Program-made: the position numbers and the translations under genes
Origin: Babesia bovis T2Bo
Taxonomy: Eukaryota > Apicomplexa > Aconoidasida > Piroplasmida > Babesiidae
Length of the DNA: 64,000 nt
Reading direction: 5' to 3'
Assembly (NCBI RefSeq): GCF_000165395.2
Contig: NW_026261571.1
Location: forward strand, 496,001 to 560,000
Shown: positions 20,234 to 30,706 of the stretch, piece after piece
Layout of the letters: the number at the start of each line of letters is the position of its first letter
Position numbering within the stretch: position 1 is the first letter of the stretch
The notes under the pieces: generated by a model
The model's input: the letters and a program-made list of their open reading frames with translations, nothing else
The model's database searches: none
What the model was told of the DNA's origin: nothing

Positions 20234-21528
20234 ATGATAGGAACGCCGACATCAATGAACTTCCACGATGTATATCCCAGCGAAACAGATATATATAATA
20301 CATTAGACGAAACTAGCGCTATATATGTGCATAACGTTACAGCATGTGCGGATCTAGGAGTGTCATTGAACCTGGATGAAGTGGCAAAACAACTTGGAAA
20401 TGTAATATACGACCCGCAGGAGTTCTCCTGCGCAAGGGTCGACATTAGAGTAGCATTACACCTAAGTGAAGATACGAATTTACCAGATTCAAGAAACTAC
20501 CCAGGTATAGAACATATACCAGTAAGAAATACAAAAAAGGCAAGCATACTGCCAGGAATCATCGCAAAAAGATTTCCAGAACTGGCATACAGTTATAGTG
20601 AAAGATACAGTGAAATAGGTAAATAAACATCAATATGATACAGATATATACAGACAAATACAATGTCGTGAAAGCATCAATATTCAGCAACGGAAAACTG
20701 TCACTAACAGGTGGAAAGAGCATCATATCAGTGGCAGTGGCACTGTGGAAATTATGTAAAGCAATCAAAAAAAGAATCAACAAAAAAGCAAGAATAATAA
20801 ACTTCTACATCACAAATATACTGGCGGTGTACCAGTACCCTTCACCAATTGTACTGCAGACGTTCGTAAAACGATGCAAAGGATCCACATACGACCCTTC
20901 AAGGTTCGCAGGAGTGCGTTTTAGAATGCCCATCAAGGCTCCAGTGGTCATGTACGACATAGTAACACTGCTGAAACCAATGTATGGAAATCAAAATACC
21001 AACACATATACACAAGAAGACAACCAAAAGGATACAATAGAAACAGATAGCAGCGACAGCTTTGAGGAAATGGATAATGAAGTGTCACCCGAAAAACAAG
21101 CACCAGTAATACAACAAACTATACGAAGACCAACAGTGAACAACACACCAACCATAAATAGACCACTCAAAGGAAATATAAGGCACTTCATCACAACAGC
21201 ATTGCAAAATAATAAACGAACGGTAAGAATATATATTGACACTAAGTGATGATAACCATAGATACACCAGGGGAAAGCAACAGTACCTAACACGCAACAA
21301 AAGAAAAAAAAAGTAATAGACGAAGCACCAGTCAATAGAGTATGGTCTAATGAAAATAATAATCAGTCATTAGAAGGAGAAGGAACCAAGGAAGAAGCAA
21401 TAACCATAAATGTGTACACTAGCGGGAACGTACTATTTACAGGTGCACGATCAATAGCAAGTATCCAGCAGGGACTGTCACACATATACCCATTCCTAAA
21501 GGCATCAGTAGCGGATATACCAATCTAA
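20234..21528 (+). CDS. TATA-binding-protein-like factor with insertions in both repeats
   Basis: The exons are 20234-20618, 20654-21222 and about 21262-21528 (an acceptor nine bases later is equally in frame), giving roughly 406 residues. The two pseudo-symmetric TBP repeats can be followed. Repeat 1 runs from VHNVTACADLGVSLNLDEVA and YDPQEFSCARVDIRV to a VKASIFSNGKLSLTGGKS segment. Repeat 2 runs from INFYITNILAVYQYPSPIVL and YDPSRFAGVRFRMP to INVYTSGNVLFTGARS and ends at YPFL. TBP loads Pol II and III machinery at promoters. Each repeat here is split by an acidic, low-complexity insertion (about 155-210 and 255-375), and sequence identity to canonical TBP is low. It is therefore best called a TBP-like/TLP protein, since a standard TBP may lie elsewhere. 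It begins 125 bp after the release-factor gene and ends 11 bp before the UFC1 start. Confidence 0.7.
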
Positions 21529-21539
21529 TCGTTAAAGAA

Positions 21540-22138
21540 ATGACAGAAGAACGTAACACACAAACGAACACAGAAGGAATCCTGCAGTGCTCAACAAATG
21601 CGGGACCAGTAGATGCACCAGCAGAATGGGAACAAAGACTAAACGAAGAGTTTAACGCACTTATACAATACGTAGAAGAAAATAAAGCCAATGATACAGA
21701 ATGGTTCACCATAGACTGTGATGATAAGGGTACAAAGTAAGTGGGAAATATACTGGATATAATATATAAAGGTGGTTCGGAGAATGCTGGCACGTACATA
21801 ACATGAAAACGTACAAATTTCGACTGGAAATAAACGTAAGTTTGGAGAATAACCACTTAGTCATCACGTATAGATACCAGCGGCTTACCCAAATGCGCCA
21901 CCGGATATAGTACTACCAGACCTCGATGGAAAAACAGCTAAAATGTACAGAGGAGGAAGTATATGTCTAGACGCGCACTTCGCACCGCTGTGGCAAAAAA
22001 ACGTGCCAAAATATGGAATAACACATGGACTGGCACTAGGGGTAAGTTGTATAAAGCAATTATAACGACGTGTAGCTGGCACCATGGCTCGCAAGCGAAG
22101 TGCCACAATTAGTGGCAGTAGGAGTATTGGCACCGTAA
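21540..22138 (+). CDS. UFC1: UFM1-conjugating enzyme UFC1
   Basis: This is the E2 enzyme of UFMylation. It accepts UFM1 from UBA5 on a catalytic cysteine and passes it to targets, in other organisms mainly ER-docked ribosomal protein L26, with UFL1. The exons are 21540-21736, 21772-21835, 21874-22041 and 22076-22138, giving 163 residues (human 167). The conserved blocks are all present: [20 protein letters not shown], then [13 protein letters not shown], then [10 protein letters not shown], then [20 protein letters not shown]. The active-site segment is [20 protein letters not shown] with the catalytic Cys at 118, followed by [17 protein letters not shown]. The UFC1-specific TAK motif (not HPN, as in ubiquitin E2s) is present at 108-110. 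Confidence is high because every exon join restores the family sequence. The start is only 11 bp after the preceding stop. Confidence 0.95.
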
Positions 22139-22154
22139 TGCTAAATAGTATGAT

Positions 22155-23924
22155 TTATAACATGATGTCAACATCGCACGCAAAACTATCTATACGCTCA
22201 CCCAAAGCAACGTGTGAACTTATGAGGCGTGATGTAGCAATTACCGAACTATCGGCCCCGTAGCCAGAATCGAGTAACGCATCTGAGGAAACATCAGGTC
22301 TTGAATCTAACGCTCGTATAGCATCGCCCAAAGTCAAATGGAGACGCCGTAACACCGAAAGCAAATGATCCAGAAACCCAGTGCTACCTATGGACATGTT
22401 AAAACGATTATTCATAATATAAGCCAATGAATTTATGTCCTCCATGGAATCAACGTTAGTCACGTTGAGTAGCGATATGTCATCCAGTTTATAAACCCAA
22501 CGACAAACATCAGAGTCCGTAGAGGTAACATGAGATTCACCCAGGAAGTCACCCCTAAGATTGTCAATAAGGACTAAGAGGCTAGTACATAGCCTGTCTA
22601 AAGAATCAACCTGGGTTGATATAACACCAGGGGATACACAATCTAAAAGTGACATGTGCAGACACCAAAATGGAATGTAACAACAGCCTTTGGGCAATAA
22701 TTGTAACAAATCCAAAACATGGTCAATAGATACATCCTTGGTAATCAAACATGTTGCGATATAAGGCAAATAGAGAGTACACAAATCCGAATTTAACATG
22801 CCCAAAGCATCCAAAACTTCTAGGCTACCAATGAGGCTACGTAGAGATGCCGTGTCCAAACAAACTGATAGTAGCCGAGTAATGACCTGCTCTGCATTCT
22901 CTGGTAATAACAACTCCCCGTCATGATCAGGAAGCACAATATATGAATCTACACAAAGCTCGTTTAACCTAGTAGCAAGGATACCAGCATCAGATGGTTC
23001 CAGTTGAACAACACCGGGAAGATGAACACTACTGTCATGAAGTAAAATCACAGCACGTAACAACGAGCTCAAAGAAAACAAACTGGCGTTAGATAGCTGT
23101 GTTTTAACCAGGACGCATATCTTACTGAGAAGCTCAGTAAATGATTCAGGCTGCCAGCGATGTAAAGTGAAGCCAGCCTCTATGACACATGAGATATACA
23201 TGCGACTGGAATGGAAACGAGTATTGACAGCTTCAAAATATGGATATATCTGGCGGTACACAGACTGGACGCGACTAGGTAGCTTCTGAACATCTGATTC
23301 GTGAGAACGAGACCTGATCCCAAATGATTCAGATGATGTCATGACCTTAGACAAACCATCCCGTAAACGAATAACAGTATCAGTAAACGTATTAGACCAA
23401 GTAGTAAAAACAGGATAACGATCTCCAATCGTGTTAAACAGTATTAAACACGATCGGAACTGCTCAGCCGTCATCTTAGGTAACAATGAAACCAGCCGAT
23501 AGTGACATGCCATAAGCAAACTAGTCAAATCCATGTGATTCACATTGAACCACCGAGAATAAGGATGGATGTACAAAGACATAGTGTAGCATAATAACAA
23601 TAACTCATCAATACCAAAATTGGATATGTTACCCAAGATATAGTCCTTGCGATGGTAAAGATCATGCAAACTACCCTGATTTTGACATATACGGTAGCAT
23701 AAAACACAAATACCACGTATACTGTCATCAGCAACCAATGTTAAGTCAGGCATAACCCTGGACTTCCATGGTTGAGTGCTATGTGAAACTTTCCAAAAAC
23801 CTGCAACATTGAGAGATGTAATCCTAGAAAGATCGTGAATAGTACCATAGACATCAGGGCTTTTGACCAAACCCACACGTTGTAATAACAACGGTAACAA
23901 AGGTTTTAACCGATCTGAATACAT
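22155..23924 (-). CDS. Unrecognised helical protein, possibly organellar
   Basis: This is a single open frame of 589 residues with no family I can name. The sequence is rich in Leu, Ser and Cys and looks alpha-helical throughout, with repeating blocks of roughly 35-40 residues (for example LDLTSLLMACHYRLVSLLP-like and LLSKICVLVKTQLSNASLFS-like stretches). This recalls the helical-repeat RNA-binding proteins (RAP/HPR type) that apicomplexans send to mitochondria, but I cannot see the C-terminal RAP domain itself, so this is inference. The N-terminus (MYSDRLKPLLPLLLQRVGLV) is basic and amphipathic, compatible with mitochondrial targeting. It converges on UFC1, with only 16 bp between the two stop codons. 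Confidence 0.55.
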   Translation of the reverse strand: MYSDRLKPLLPLLLQRVGLVKSPDVYGTIHDLSRITSLNVAGFWKVSHSTQPWKSRVMPDLTLVADDSIRGICVLCYRICQNQGSLHDLYHRKDYILGNISNFGIDELLLLCYTMSLYIHPYSRWFNVNHMDLTSLLMACHYRLVSLLPKMTAEQFRSCLILFNTIGDRYPVFTTWSNTFTDTVIRLRDGLSKVMTSSESFGIRSRSHESDVQKLPSRVQSVYRQIYPYFEAVNTRFHSSRMYISCVIEAGFTLHRWQPESFTELLSKICVLVKTQLSNASLFSLSSLLRAVILLHDSSVHLPGVVQLEPSDAGILATRLNELCVDSYIVLPDHDGELLLPENAEQVITRLLSVCLDTASLRSLIGSLEVLDALGMLNSDLCTLYLPYIATCLITKDVSIDHVLDLLQLLPKGCCYIPFWCLHMSLLDCVSPGVISTQVDSLDRLCTSLLVLIDNLRGDFLGESHVTSTDSDVCRWVYKLDDISLLNVTNVDSMEDINSLAYIMNNRFNMSIGSTGFLDHLLSVLRRLHLTLGDAIRALDSRPDVSSDALLDSGYGADSSVIATSRLISSHVALGERIDSFACDVDIML

Positions 23925-23988
23925 TCTACCTTTACAACAATTAGACTGATCACCACGTTACTAGTAGAAAGACAATGTAAGACAGACC

Positions 23989-24468
23989 TTATCTGCCAGA
24001 ATTTCTAGGGGTAGTTACAATACGGTTCACATCAAAGCTGTAGGCATTGTTGCCACGAGGATAAGGAACCAGACGCTTCAATGTTACATACTGTACACCC
24101 TTATATTGTTGCAAAAATTGAACGTGACCCATCTTCTGAGGATCAGATTGATTACCAGATACGTTACGAGGAAATGGAGGCAAAGTTACATTCACATTCG
24201 GAGGATAGGGAGCACGAAGACGAAATAATCCATTCCCGCAAAGTGATAAACGAAACTCTCGAGCACGTAGCTTGCGATTAGGAAGACGACGACGGTTCGC
24301 TAACAAGTCACCAGGAACAACCTGACGGTAAATAGAAGAATCACCATCAACAATTGAATAGTGAGTACTCTGAACGTGACGCTTCTTAGCCCAGTGACGT
24401 ATCCAACGACGAGCACCAAAAAACATAAATAGCCCCCGAGAATATATGTTATAGAGCTCGAAGCTCAT
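23989..24468 (-). CDS. Small basic protein, possible organellar ribosomal protein
   Basis: This is an open frame of 159 residues with very high Arg/Lys content (RRWIRHWAKKRHVQSTHYS near the N-terminus, a LANRRRLPNRKLRAREFR block in the middle). The C-terminal third (HVQFLQQYKGVQYVTLKRL) looks like short beta strands. Size, charge and a GDLLANRRR segment suggest an rRNA-binding protein such as an organellar ribosomal protein, with bL27 one weak thought. I cannot confirm any family. It lies 64 bp upstream of the 589-residue gene on the same strand and 188 bp from the divergent + strand gene starting at 24657. Confidence 0.5.
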   Translation of the reverse strand: MSFELYNIYSRGLFMFFGARRWIRHWAKKRHVQSTHYSIVDGDSSIYRQVVPGDLLANRRRLPNRKLRAREFRLSLCGNGLFRLRAPYPPNVNVTLPPFPRNVSGNQSDPQKMGHVQFLQQYKGVQYVTLKRLVPYPRGNNAYSFDVNRIVTTPRNSGR

Positions 24469-24656
24469 GTTATTAGGTAAACTGACGCAACCAGGAAAAT
24501 TAAACTGTAGGGTATCAACACTATTGAATAGAGCACACCTGTCTACCTCCAGACACGCGCTCGATTATATATATAACATCTATTTTAATCAACACATTTA
24601 AACGTTGTCAAACAAATATAATATAAAAGCAGATCATGTATTGAGGTGTGCAAAGA

Positions 24657-26039
24657 ATGGAAGTACAAAAGGATGATACGCAGGGCAATGGAAATGCCAA
24701 CACACAAAATGTAACAAACTGCTCACCAGCCGCAGCAGTAATGTCGTTCATTCAAAATGCAGCGTATATGCTGCTAGGAGAAGATGAAGAAACAGTGGTT
24801 ACCACTGGAAAAAAAGATAAGAAGAACAAAACACACAAAGTAGTGTTCTCAAAAAGATTCATCAGAGTAACGTCGATATTCGGTAGGTAATATACACCCA
24901 TAGACATACCGACGTCAGGGGTACTCATCCTTAGTCTATTCATTGCAGGATTAATAAAAGTAAGCAAAACCATAAAGCAGTGTCACCATGATACAGATCC
25001 TTGGTATAGGACCAGCACCGAAATTACCAGGATTCACGTATGTGAACGTATCAAGGGTCTCAGTACTTAAAGGTAGGTGAATAGTCTTATGTATCATCTA
25101 TATATAGCTTCAATGGCACAAAGAGGACCAAGAATAGTATACTGCACCAATGTTAAAATGCCACCCGAAACATTCCGAATCGCATCACTCGCAGTAAAAT
25201 CATTGCCAACATGGATTAATCGCTTCGCACTCGACTGTAGTGCTAAATTGCCGTCCGGAAGAACGGCTTACCAAAGATTTGAACTGGATCCAACGTCCAC
25301 AATCATGTTTGTACAAGCACACGGTAAAAAAGCAGTACCACTCACGGAATACATTATCAAAAACCCACAGCAATTCTTTCAGAGGGTAGTAAATACAGCA
25401 ACGTACGCACTCAAAAGAGTAGATGATGTAAGTGCAACGTTAGTCCCAGACACAATACACAGGTTGAGGCATTCAACAAGAACGTCAAGGAACATAAACT
25501 AGTAGTGGTTACCGATGCACGCAGACTTAACCCTTATAACCCAGATCATACAGTGACAATATCTAGGGTGATTGACACGAACAGACTCTATGATATGACC
25601 ACATGGATAGTCAATGACACAGTGCATGAGGTAAGAGCAATATAATGACCATACAACATACACAGCTCAATTTTATCGATGAAGAAGTCTCAAAGGGACA
25701 TGGATTCACCATGCACTGCATAGTGCCATACAGAGGGAAATATATACTGGGGACTAGCACAGTACCGCCCTTCGGGAAAGCAATGGAAACATTCATAAGG
25801 CAGTGTGCCAAAGTAGTACAACGTAAGTAAACAAAGAATACTTAAGCATAACCGACGCAGCTAGCCGAGATTTTAGAATTATCGAACATATGCCGCAATT
25901 GGAAGTGAAAACCGCCAAGACTAACACAAAACAACAAGAGAAACATGAAGAAAAACATGAGCATAAAAAAGGTAAGGATCTAGCAACTTCAAATAAAGAA
26001 GTTACAGAAGAAGATGAAGAAGAAGTCTTGCAACTCTAG
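24657..26039 (+). CDS. Single-pass membrane protein, seven exons, unrecognised
   Basis: The exons are 24657-24882, 24919-24959, 24997-25072, 25108-25427, 25463-25630, 25666-25822 and 25861-26039, giving 388 residues. Every intron is 35-38 nt and every join keeps the frame. Residues 1-65 are polar. A hydrophobic helix follows at about 68-90 (SIFGGVLILSLFIAGLIK, created only after splicing). Then comes a mostly beta/alpha region of 250 residues (GPRIVYCTNVKMPPETF, ELDPTSTIMFVQAHG, HKLVVVTDARRLNPYN) and a Lys/Glu-rich tail (roughly 340-388). The topology looks like type II (cytosolic N-terminus, lumenal or external C-terminal domain), possibly ER. No catalytic motif is evident. Its TAG stop (26037-26039) overlaps the stop of the convergent 1,556-residue gene. 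Confidence 0.7.
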
Positions 26040-29000
26040 GCCAGAACTTTATCCGTAATAGCGGATAAAGACTCCACGTCCTCGTCCCACTTAACAACCG
26101 AGACGAACTTGTAACGAACTTGCTTGTCCTTAAATTCGCAGTACTCAGTGTCAGTTATACGACCTATCAGAGTCTTAGAGGGCCTACGAGGTTTCCGCGA
26201 TGGTTCAACGCCAACACGACGTTGATCAACATTGGCGGAGCGAACACCCACAGGAGATTCGCCACGAGAATTGCGAGGACGCTTCTCGCTACCCTTACGA
26301 CGATGGCCGCCAGGAGCAAAAGCAAAGGCTTCCAAATCGTCGTCAGATACGTGACTCATGAATTTACCTGCAAGCAAGTCGTGCTGACCCAAAATGTCAA
26401 AGCAAGAAATCCAGTCCTCACCCTTACCGGGAGATGTACCTCCTTTAGTAACTGGTAATGGAGTAGATTTGGGGATCTGAGTAGCAGCGGTGGGTGAAGG
26501 AACAGATGGTGATGGTTTACCAACAAGAAATGCACACCAACCGCGCAATAAAACTTCCTCTATGCTGCGAGGATCAAAATGCTCACGTGAACTTGAATAA
26601 GCATCATGATATAAATCCATATCAATTGTAGTCTCCCTGGCGCGACGAGTAGAAGTCAAAAACTGCGCCAATTTATTTATGAAACCACCCTTAACACCAC
26701 CGTTTCGTGGTATCGCATTCGTGAGGGGGGGGTGACTAGAACGGGGGCAAGAGAATGATACATCGTCGTCGCAGTTCCAAGATGCGGAAAATTCACGAAT
26801 CAAACGCCAGCGACATTTAGCAAGGCCTTGAAACAACTTAATGACACCTTCGGTGGACTCCAGGTCACTAAATACCGAGGTGTAACGTGCAGAAGAAATA
26901 GGGACTTTCCCAACGGAAGGAACTAACGACGGTGACTTGAGTTCAGAAAAGTCAATACCAGAACCAGATCGGTGGGCGATGCTCCGCATCTCCTTTAAAC
27001 CATGCCTGGGAACAGTAGACTTGTCCGAACTACCTTCATTCCTAGAGCGATTATCAACTGTAGATTCACTGTTTAAATCATCTAGCTGGTCAGCAGCAGT
27101 GTCAGATATAGCATCCACGTCAACAGTAGCAGCCACTGTGTTGTCAAAATCAATAGTAACACACGAACTTAAAGGTGTTACCTCACGGTAAGATGGTAGA
27201 GTCATATTAGCAACGGATTTCATAACACCGTCACGAGCGTATATAGCACCGCCACATGTAGTGCACGGTGGCATCTCAGGAATGTGAATTGATAAAGTGG
27301 GCTCACTTGAATCCACACTGTCAACTTTTAGCCCATCCAAAATCATCCATAGACTTATAGTGCTAGTACATCCAAACAAACGATTGATTAACGATATGCG
27401 ACAGCGAGCTACACCAGCGCAAGACTCATTAACAACGTCACGTGTAGTCAACTCACGAGTAGCAGCCTTTTGACTGCGAGTCAATGAAATGACTTCAGTA
27501 CGACCTGACAAAGCATCCGTCCCAGGACTAGTGTAATGAGGAACAGGATGAACATCACCAGACGTACGACCAAAAACACGAATGTTCCATATACCAGCAC
27601 ACAAAGCCATGTAATTCAAATCCGGATGCAAAAACGCAATGAGACGAGTGATATCCTGTAAAATATCAATACCACGGTTAAATGGGAACATCATCAAACA
27701 TTGCTTTGGCTCAAAAAACCATCTACTACCAACGGTAGACCTAGCCGAAGGATCAATGAAAACCTCAGTAGATGACAAAGTACGCGGAACAACCCAGACA
27801 GAATGCTGAAAAATAGTACTGCTGGAACCAATATACCGAGATGATCCACAGTCAAAGTGCGATTGCAAATCATAATTCAACTTGTATCCTTTAATAGACG
27901 AAACATCCAGTGTCACGTCACTGCGGTCGTAAATAGAACAGAGGACTACCCTTTTAGGGCGAAGTGTGTGATCTCTCGAACAACGACCCTCAAAAACGCG
28001 CAAACTGTAACCGTTGCAATGGCAAGTGGGAATGATAGGAGATGATACATCAAGTGAGTCAACAGCCAACAAGTCAACTTCACTAATAGAAGATGTACTG
28101 AATGTAAAGCCACTTTGGGCCGAGGAACTAACGGAATCCCTGTATGGCAAACCGTCGTTAGGTGATAAATTGCCCTCATCATCTTTAATGATGTCGTCAC
28201 CACTTAAACTGCCGGTGTCAACGGAAACTGAACAGTGAGTATCATCACGGATACCTGTAAGAACCATTTTGTCGCTCACAGAAGTTGATTTTATGCCTAA
28301 ACCTTGCGATTTCACAGAGTCTTCCGCTTTAAGGAGACCTGATGACGGAGGCTGAAACTCAAATAATGTCTCTTCATGAGGAGGCTTGACGGGCGCGCAA
28401 CAACGGTTATTGTCATCATAAATAATGTTAACCACAACGCGATCAACGTAACCCCCAACTGTAGGATCGAAAACGCTAATGCACGAACCTATATAAATGT
28501 CACTCTCTACGTCAAAGGGACGAGGTAAAATGCGCCAATGTGCTTTCTCCAGTTTAGTCAAAGGCACATTGGGAGGTACGAAATTACGCATCATATACAT
28601 ACGGTCAGATAAAACAAGTCGGCCAGTCTCTTTCACATCTGTGGTGTCAACACCAACAATCAGCATACCAGCAGATACCGATTTTACAGTACCTACTGTC
28701 CAATACATTTGACTTTGTTGCCTCATTGGAAGAACCTGTAAACGAAGACCCTCCTTTAAAGTGGTCGGTAAATGAGTAATTACAGGCCATGGTGTGGAAT
28801 CCATAGGTGTGAACAGCTCGAATTGAACGTGCATGTTGCGACGGTCGCCCTTGTCAAAAGGAAGGCTCAACGTCTCACTGAAGCTAACACGCTTGCGGTC
28901 AATGACACCACACACGTAGCGAGGGAAATGAGATTCACCACCAGCACGATATCGAGAAGCAAGCTCATCAAGCATACGTATGACACGGCGATTGAAACCA

Positions 29001-30706
29001 ACGCTTCTGGTGGGACCAGAAGATGAAGGCATAGCCGAAGCTGTTTCTCCGTCAAAATGAAGAGTTGTGTCATTAAAACGCTCATCTGATACCAATGGGT
29101 GCTTGCGATCAAGTTCCTCTATTAACCCATGTATGGCCTCAGTGCCAGCCTTGTCATTCATTTGACCACTGGAAACAGCATCCGATATGCGTAAAGCCTT
29201 ACGTATGGCACCAGCGTTGTTATGACGCATTACACGACGAACCACCTCCATCTCAGGATGACGATAAAGTGCCGATAATTGAGACATATGACGACGCAAA
29301 GCAGATAAGTTAATAAAGGCCAACAGACGACCATAAGGACTCAATGTACCAAAGTTACTATCTTGCTGCAAAAGCTCAAGCATAAATTTCTCAATGGTGC
29401 CAAGACTCGCAATGTCAGAACTAGTGTAAAGAGATTCATGAACATGACGCAAATGACGCACCTTGGCATTCACGTCATCATCACTATCAAGCTGGTCAGA
29501 TATAATATATGAGCTTCCATGCCCATCCGTAGGGAATGAATTAGTAAAATCGGTAAAAAGACTAACTATGTTAGACCCAAGGTCAGCTGAGTCATCAGAC
29601 CATCTAGGCTCATCGGGCATCCATTCGATAATGGAAGGAGCTTCTTCCAAGTCATGGTCTGATTCTACCACCGGATCATCAAGATACACAGCATCAGCGT
29701 CATCTTCTCTAGGCTCTGTAAAACTAGGTTGAACAAATAAACCACGTAGCTTCGATAGGGTCTCACTATCCTCCCTAAAGTAGGAACTGTAATCATGGAA
29801 TTTATGCGATAAAGGATTGGCAGTGCTCTGCCTCGAAGATGAAGATTCCGAATGGTTACTAGGCACAGAAGCACTTACAGAAGGACGATTGACAGGTTTG
29901 TTCTCTGGGCGATTACCCTCCTCATGTGGTGGGAGGCGAGAAGTGGGAGCTTTCTGGGCATTTTGAGACCGTAAAAAGTCTAATAAATCTGCATCGAGAT
30001 TTTCAATCTCTTTAGCAGCACTGCGATCTGAATCTGGATGGGTCAACTCAGGAACGTTCTTGGGTGACGTGGAATCGTGCCCTTCATTGGGACATGAACG
30101 GGAAGAATTAGGGGCACTACTTTCACATTCTGATAACATCTTAAGAGCTTCCTCAGGAGATAACCCAAAATTATTAGACTGCACCACACAAACGCCCATA
30201 CTACTGGATCGTGCATTACCAGAAAGTGCTGATCTATACGAATCCGATGAAACATCAACAGCCGAACGGGCACTAATCGATCTGTTACACGAAGATCCAA
30301 AAGAAGATGCATCATCTGCAACCTTATTGTCGGGAGTACGAGCATTACCAGTAACATGCCCAGTGTTGAGCAATGGTAAAACTGCCGTCTCCTGTCCTAA
30401 AGATGCCATCTTCTTGTTGAATAGTGCTAACATGCCCTCCGTAGCATCCGACGATGTAGGGTCCGACTTTTCGAAAATGTCGGGTGCACCACAATTTAGT
30501 GTTCCGGAAAGTGTAAAATCGGGGGGTTGGTTATCAGCATGCGAATTATGGGGTTGTGGGAAACCTGAATTTGGAGAGGAAGGAAGGGACGAACGAGGAT
30601 CACCCTTGCTCCCACAAGACTCAGCCTCCAAAGCCGCAATAGGGCCTCCTAACGAAGAGTCCGTAGCTGATGCTGTCACCAATGACCCGTGATCTAGCAT
30701 ACTCAC
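26036..30706 (-). CDS. Very large Ser/Asp-rich protein, unrecognised
   Basis: This is a single open frame of 1,556 residues. I do not recognise it. The first 330 residues are low complexity (Ser, Asn, Asp, Pro), with SS, SRS and acidic runs. More globular regions follow at about 400-780, including a WTVGTVKSVSAGMLIVGVDT segment that looks like a small beta barrel, and at about 880-1150 (CHCNGYSLRVFEGRCSRDHT, then RWFFEPKQCLMMFPFNRG). The C-terminal 150 residues turn basic and Pro/Arg-rich before a conserved-looking end (TDTEYCEFKDKQVRYKFVSV). Nuclear or signalling scaffold roles are possible, but nothing in the sequence decides. On the coding strand there is a run of eight C (opposite 26724-26731) inside the frame, a place to check for sequencing error. 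No intron is needed. Confidence 0.65.
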   Translation of the reverse strand: MSMLDHGSLVTASATDSSLGGPIAALEAESCGSKGDPRSSLPSSPNSGFPQPHNSHADNQPPDFTLSGTLNCGAPDIFEKSDPTSSDATEGMLALFNKKMASLGQETAVLPLLNTGHVTGNARTPDNKVADDASSFGSSCNRSISARSAVDVSSDSYRSALSGNARSSSMGVCVVQSNNFGLSPEEALKMLSECESSAPNSSRSCPNEGHDSTSPKNVPELTHPDSDRSAAKEIENLDADLLDFLRSQNAQKAPTSRLPPHEEGNRPENKPVNRPSVSASVPSNHSESSSSRQSTANPLSHKFHDYSSYFREDSETLSKLRGLFVQPSFTEPREDDADAVYLDDPVVESDHDLEEAPSIIEWMPDEPRWSDDSADLGSNIVSLFTDFTNSFPTDGHGSSYIISDQLDSDDDVNAKVRHLRHVHESLYTSSDIASLGTIEKFMLELLQQDSNFGTLSPYGRLLAFINLSALRRHMSQLSALYRHPEMEVVRRVMRHNNAGAIRKALRISDAVSSGQMNDKAGTEAIHGLIEELDRKHPLVSDERFNDTTLHFDGETASAMPSSSGPTRSVGFNRRVIRMLDELASRYRAGGESHFPRYVCGVIDRKRVSFSETLSLPFDKGDRRNMHVQFELFTPMDSTPWPVITHLPTTLKEGLRLQVLPMRQQSQMYWTVGTVKSVSAGMLIVGVDTTDVKETGRLVLSDRMYMMRNFVPPNVPLTKLEKAHWRILPRPFDVESDIYIGSCISVFDPTVGGYVDRVVVNIIYDDNNRCCAPVKPPHEETLFEFQPPSSGLLKAEDSVKSQGLGIKSTSVSDKMVLTGIRDDTHCSVSVDTGSLSGDDIIKDDEGNLSPNDGLPYRDSVSSSAQSGFTFSTSSISEVDLLAVDSLDVSSPIIPTCHCNGYSLRVFEGRCSRDHTLRPKRVVLCSIYDRSDVTLDVSSIKGYKLNYDLQSHFDCGSSRYIGSSSTIFQHSVWVVPRTLSSTEVFIDPSARSTVGSRWFFEPKQCLMMFPFNRGIDILQDITRLIAFLHPDLNYMALCAGIWNIRVFGRTSGDVHPVPHYTSPGTDALSGRTEVISLTRSQKAATRELTTRDVVNESCAGVARCRISLINRLFGCTSTISLWMILDGLKVDSVDSSEPTLSIHIPEMPPCTTCGGAIYARDGVMKSVANMTLPSYREVTPLSSCVTIDFDNTVAATVDVDAISDTAADQLDDLNSESTVDNRSRNEGSSDKSTVPRHGLKEMRSIAHRSGSGIDFSELKSPSLVPSVGKVPISSARYTSVFSDLESTEGVIKLFQGLAKCRWRLIREFSASWNCDDDVSFSCPRSSHPPLTNAIPRNGGVKGGFINKLAQFLTSTRRARETTIDMDLYHDAYSSSREHFDPRSIEEVLLRGWCAFLVGKPSPSVPSPTAATQIPKSTPLPVTKGGTSPGKGEDWISCFDILGQHDLLAGKFMSHVSDDDLEAFAFAPGGHRRKGSEKRPRNSRGESPVGVRSANVDQRRVGVEPSRKPRRPSKTLIGRITDTEYCEFKDKQVRYKFVSVVKWDEDVESLSAITDKVLA

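Noticed and set aside
30060..30692. 210-codon open frame on the + strand
   Set aside because: Antisense to the N-terminal low-complexity part of the 1,556-residue protein, explained by Ser/Asp codon bias.
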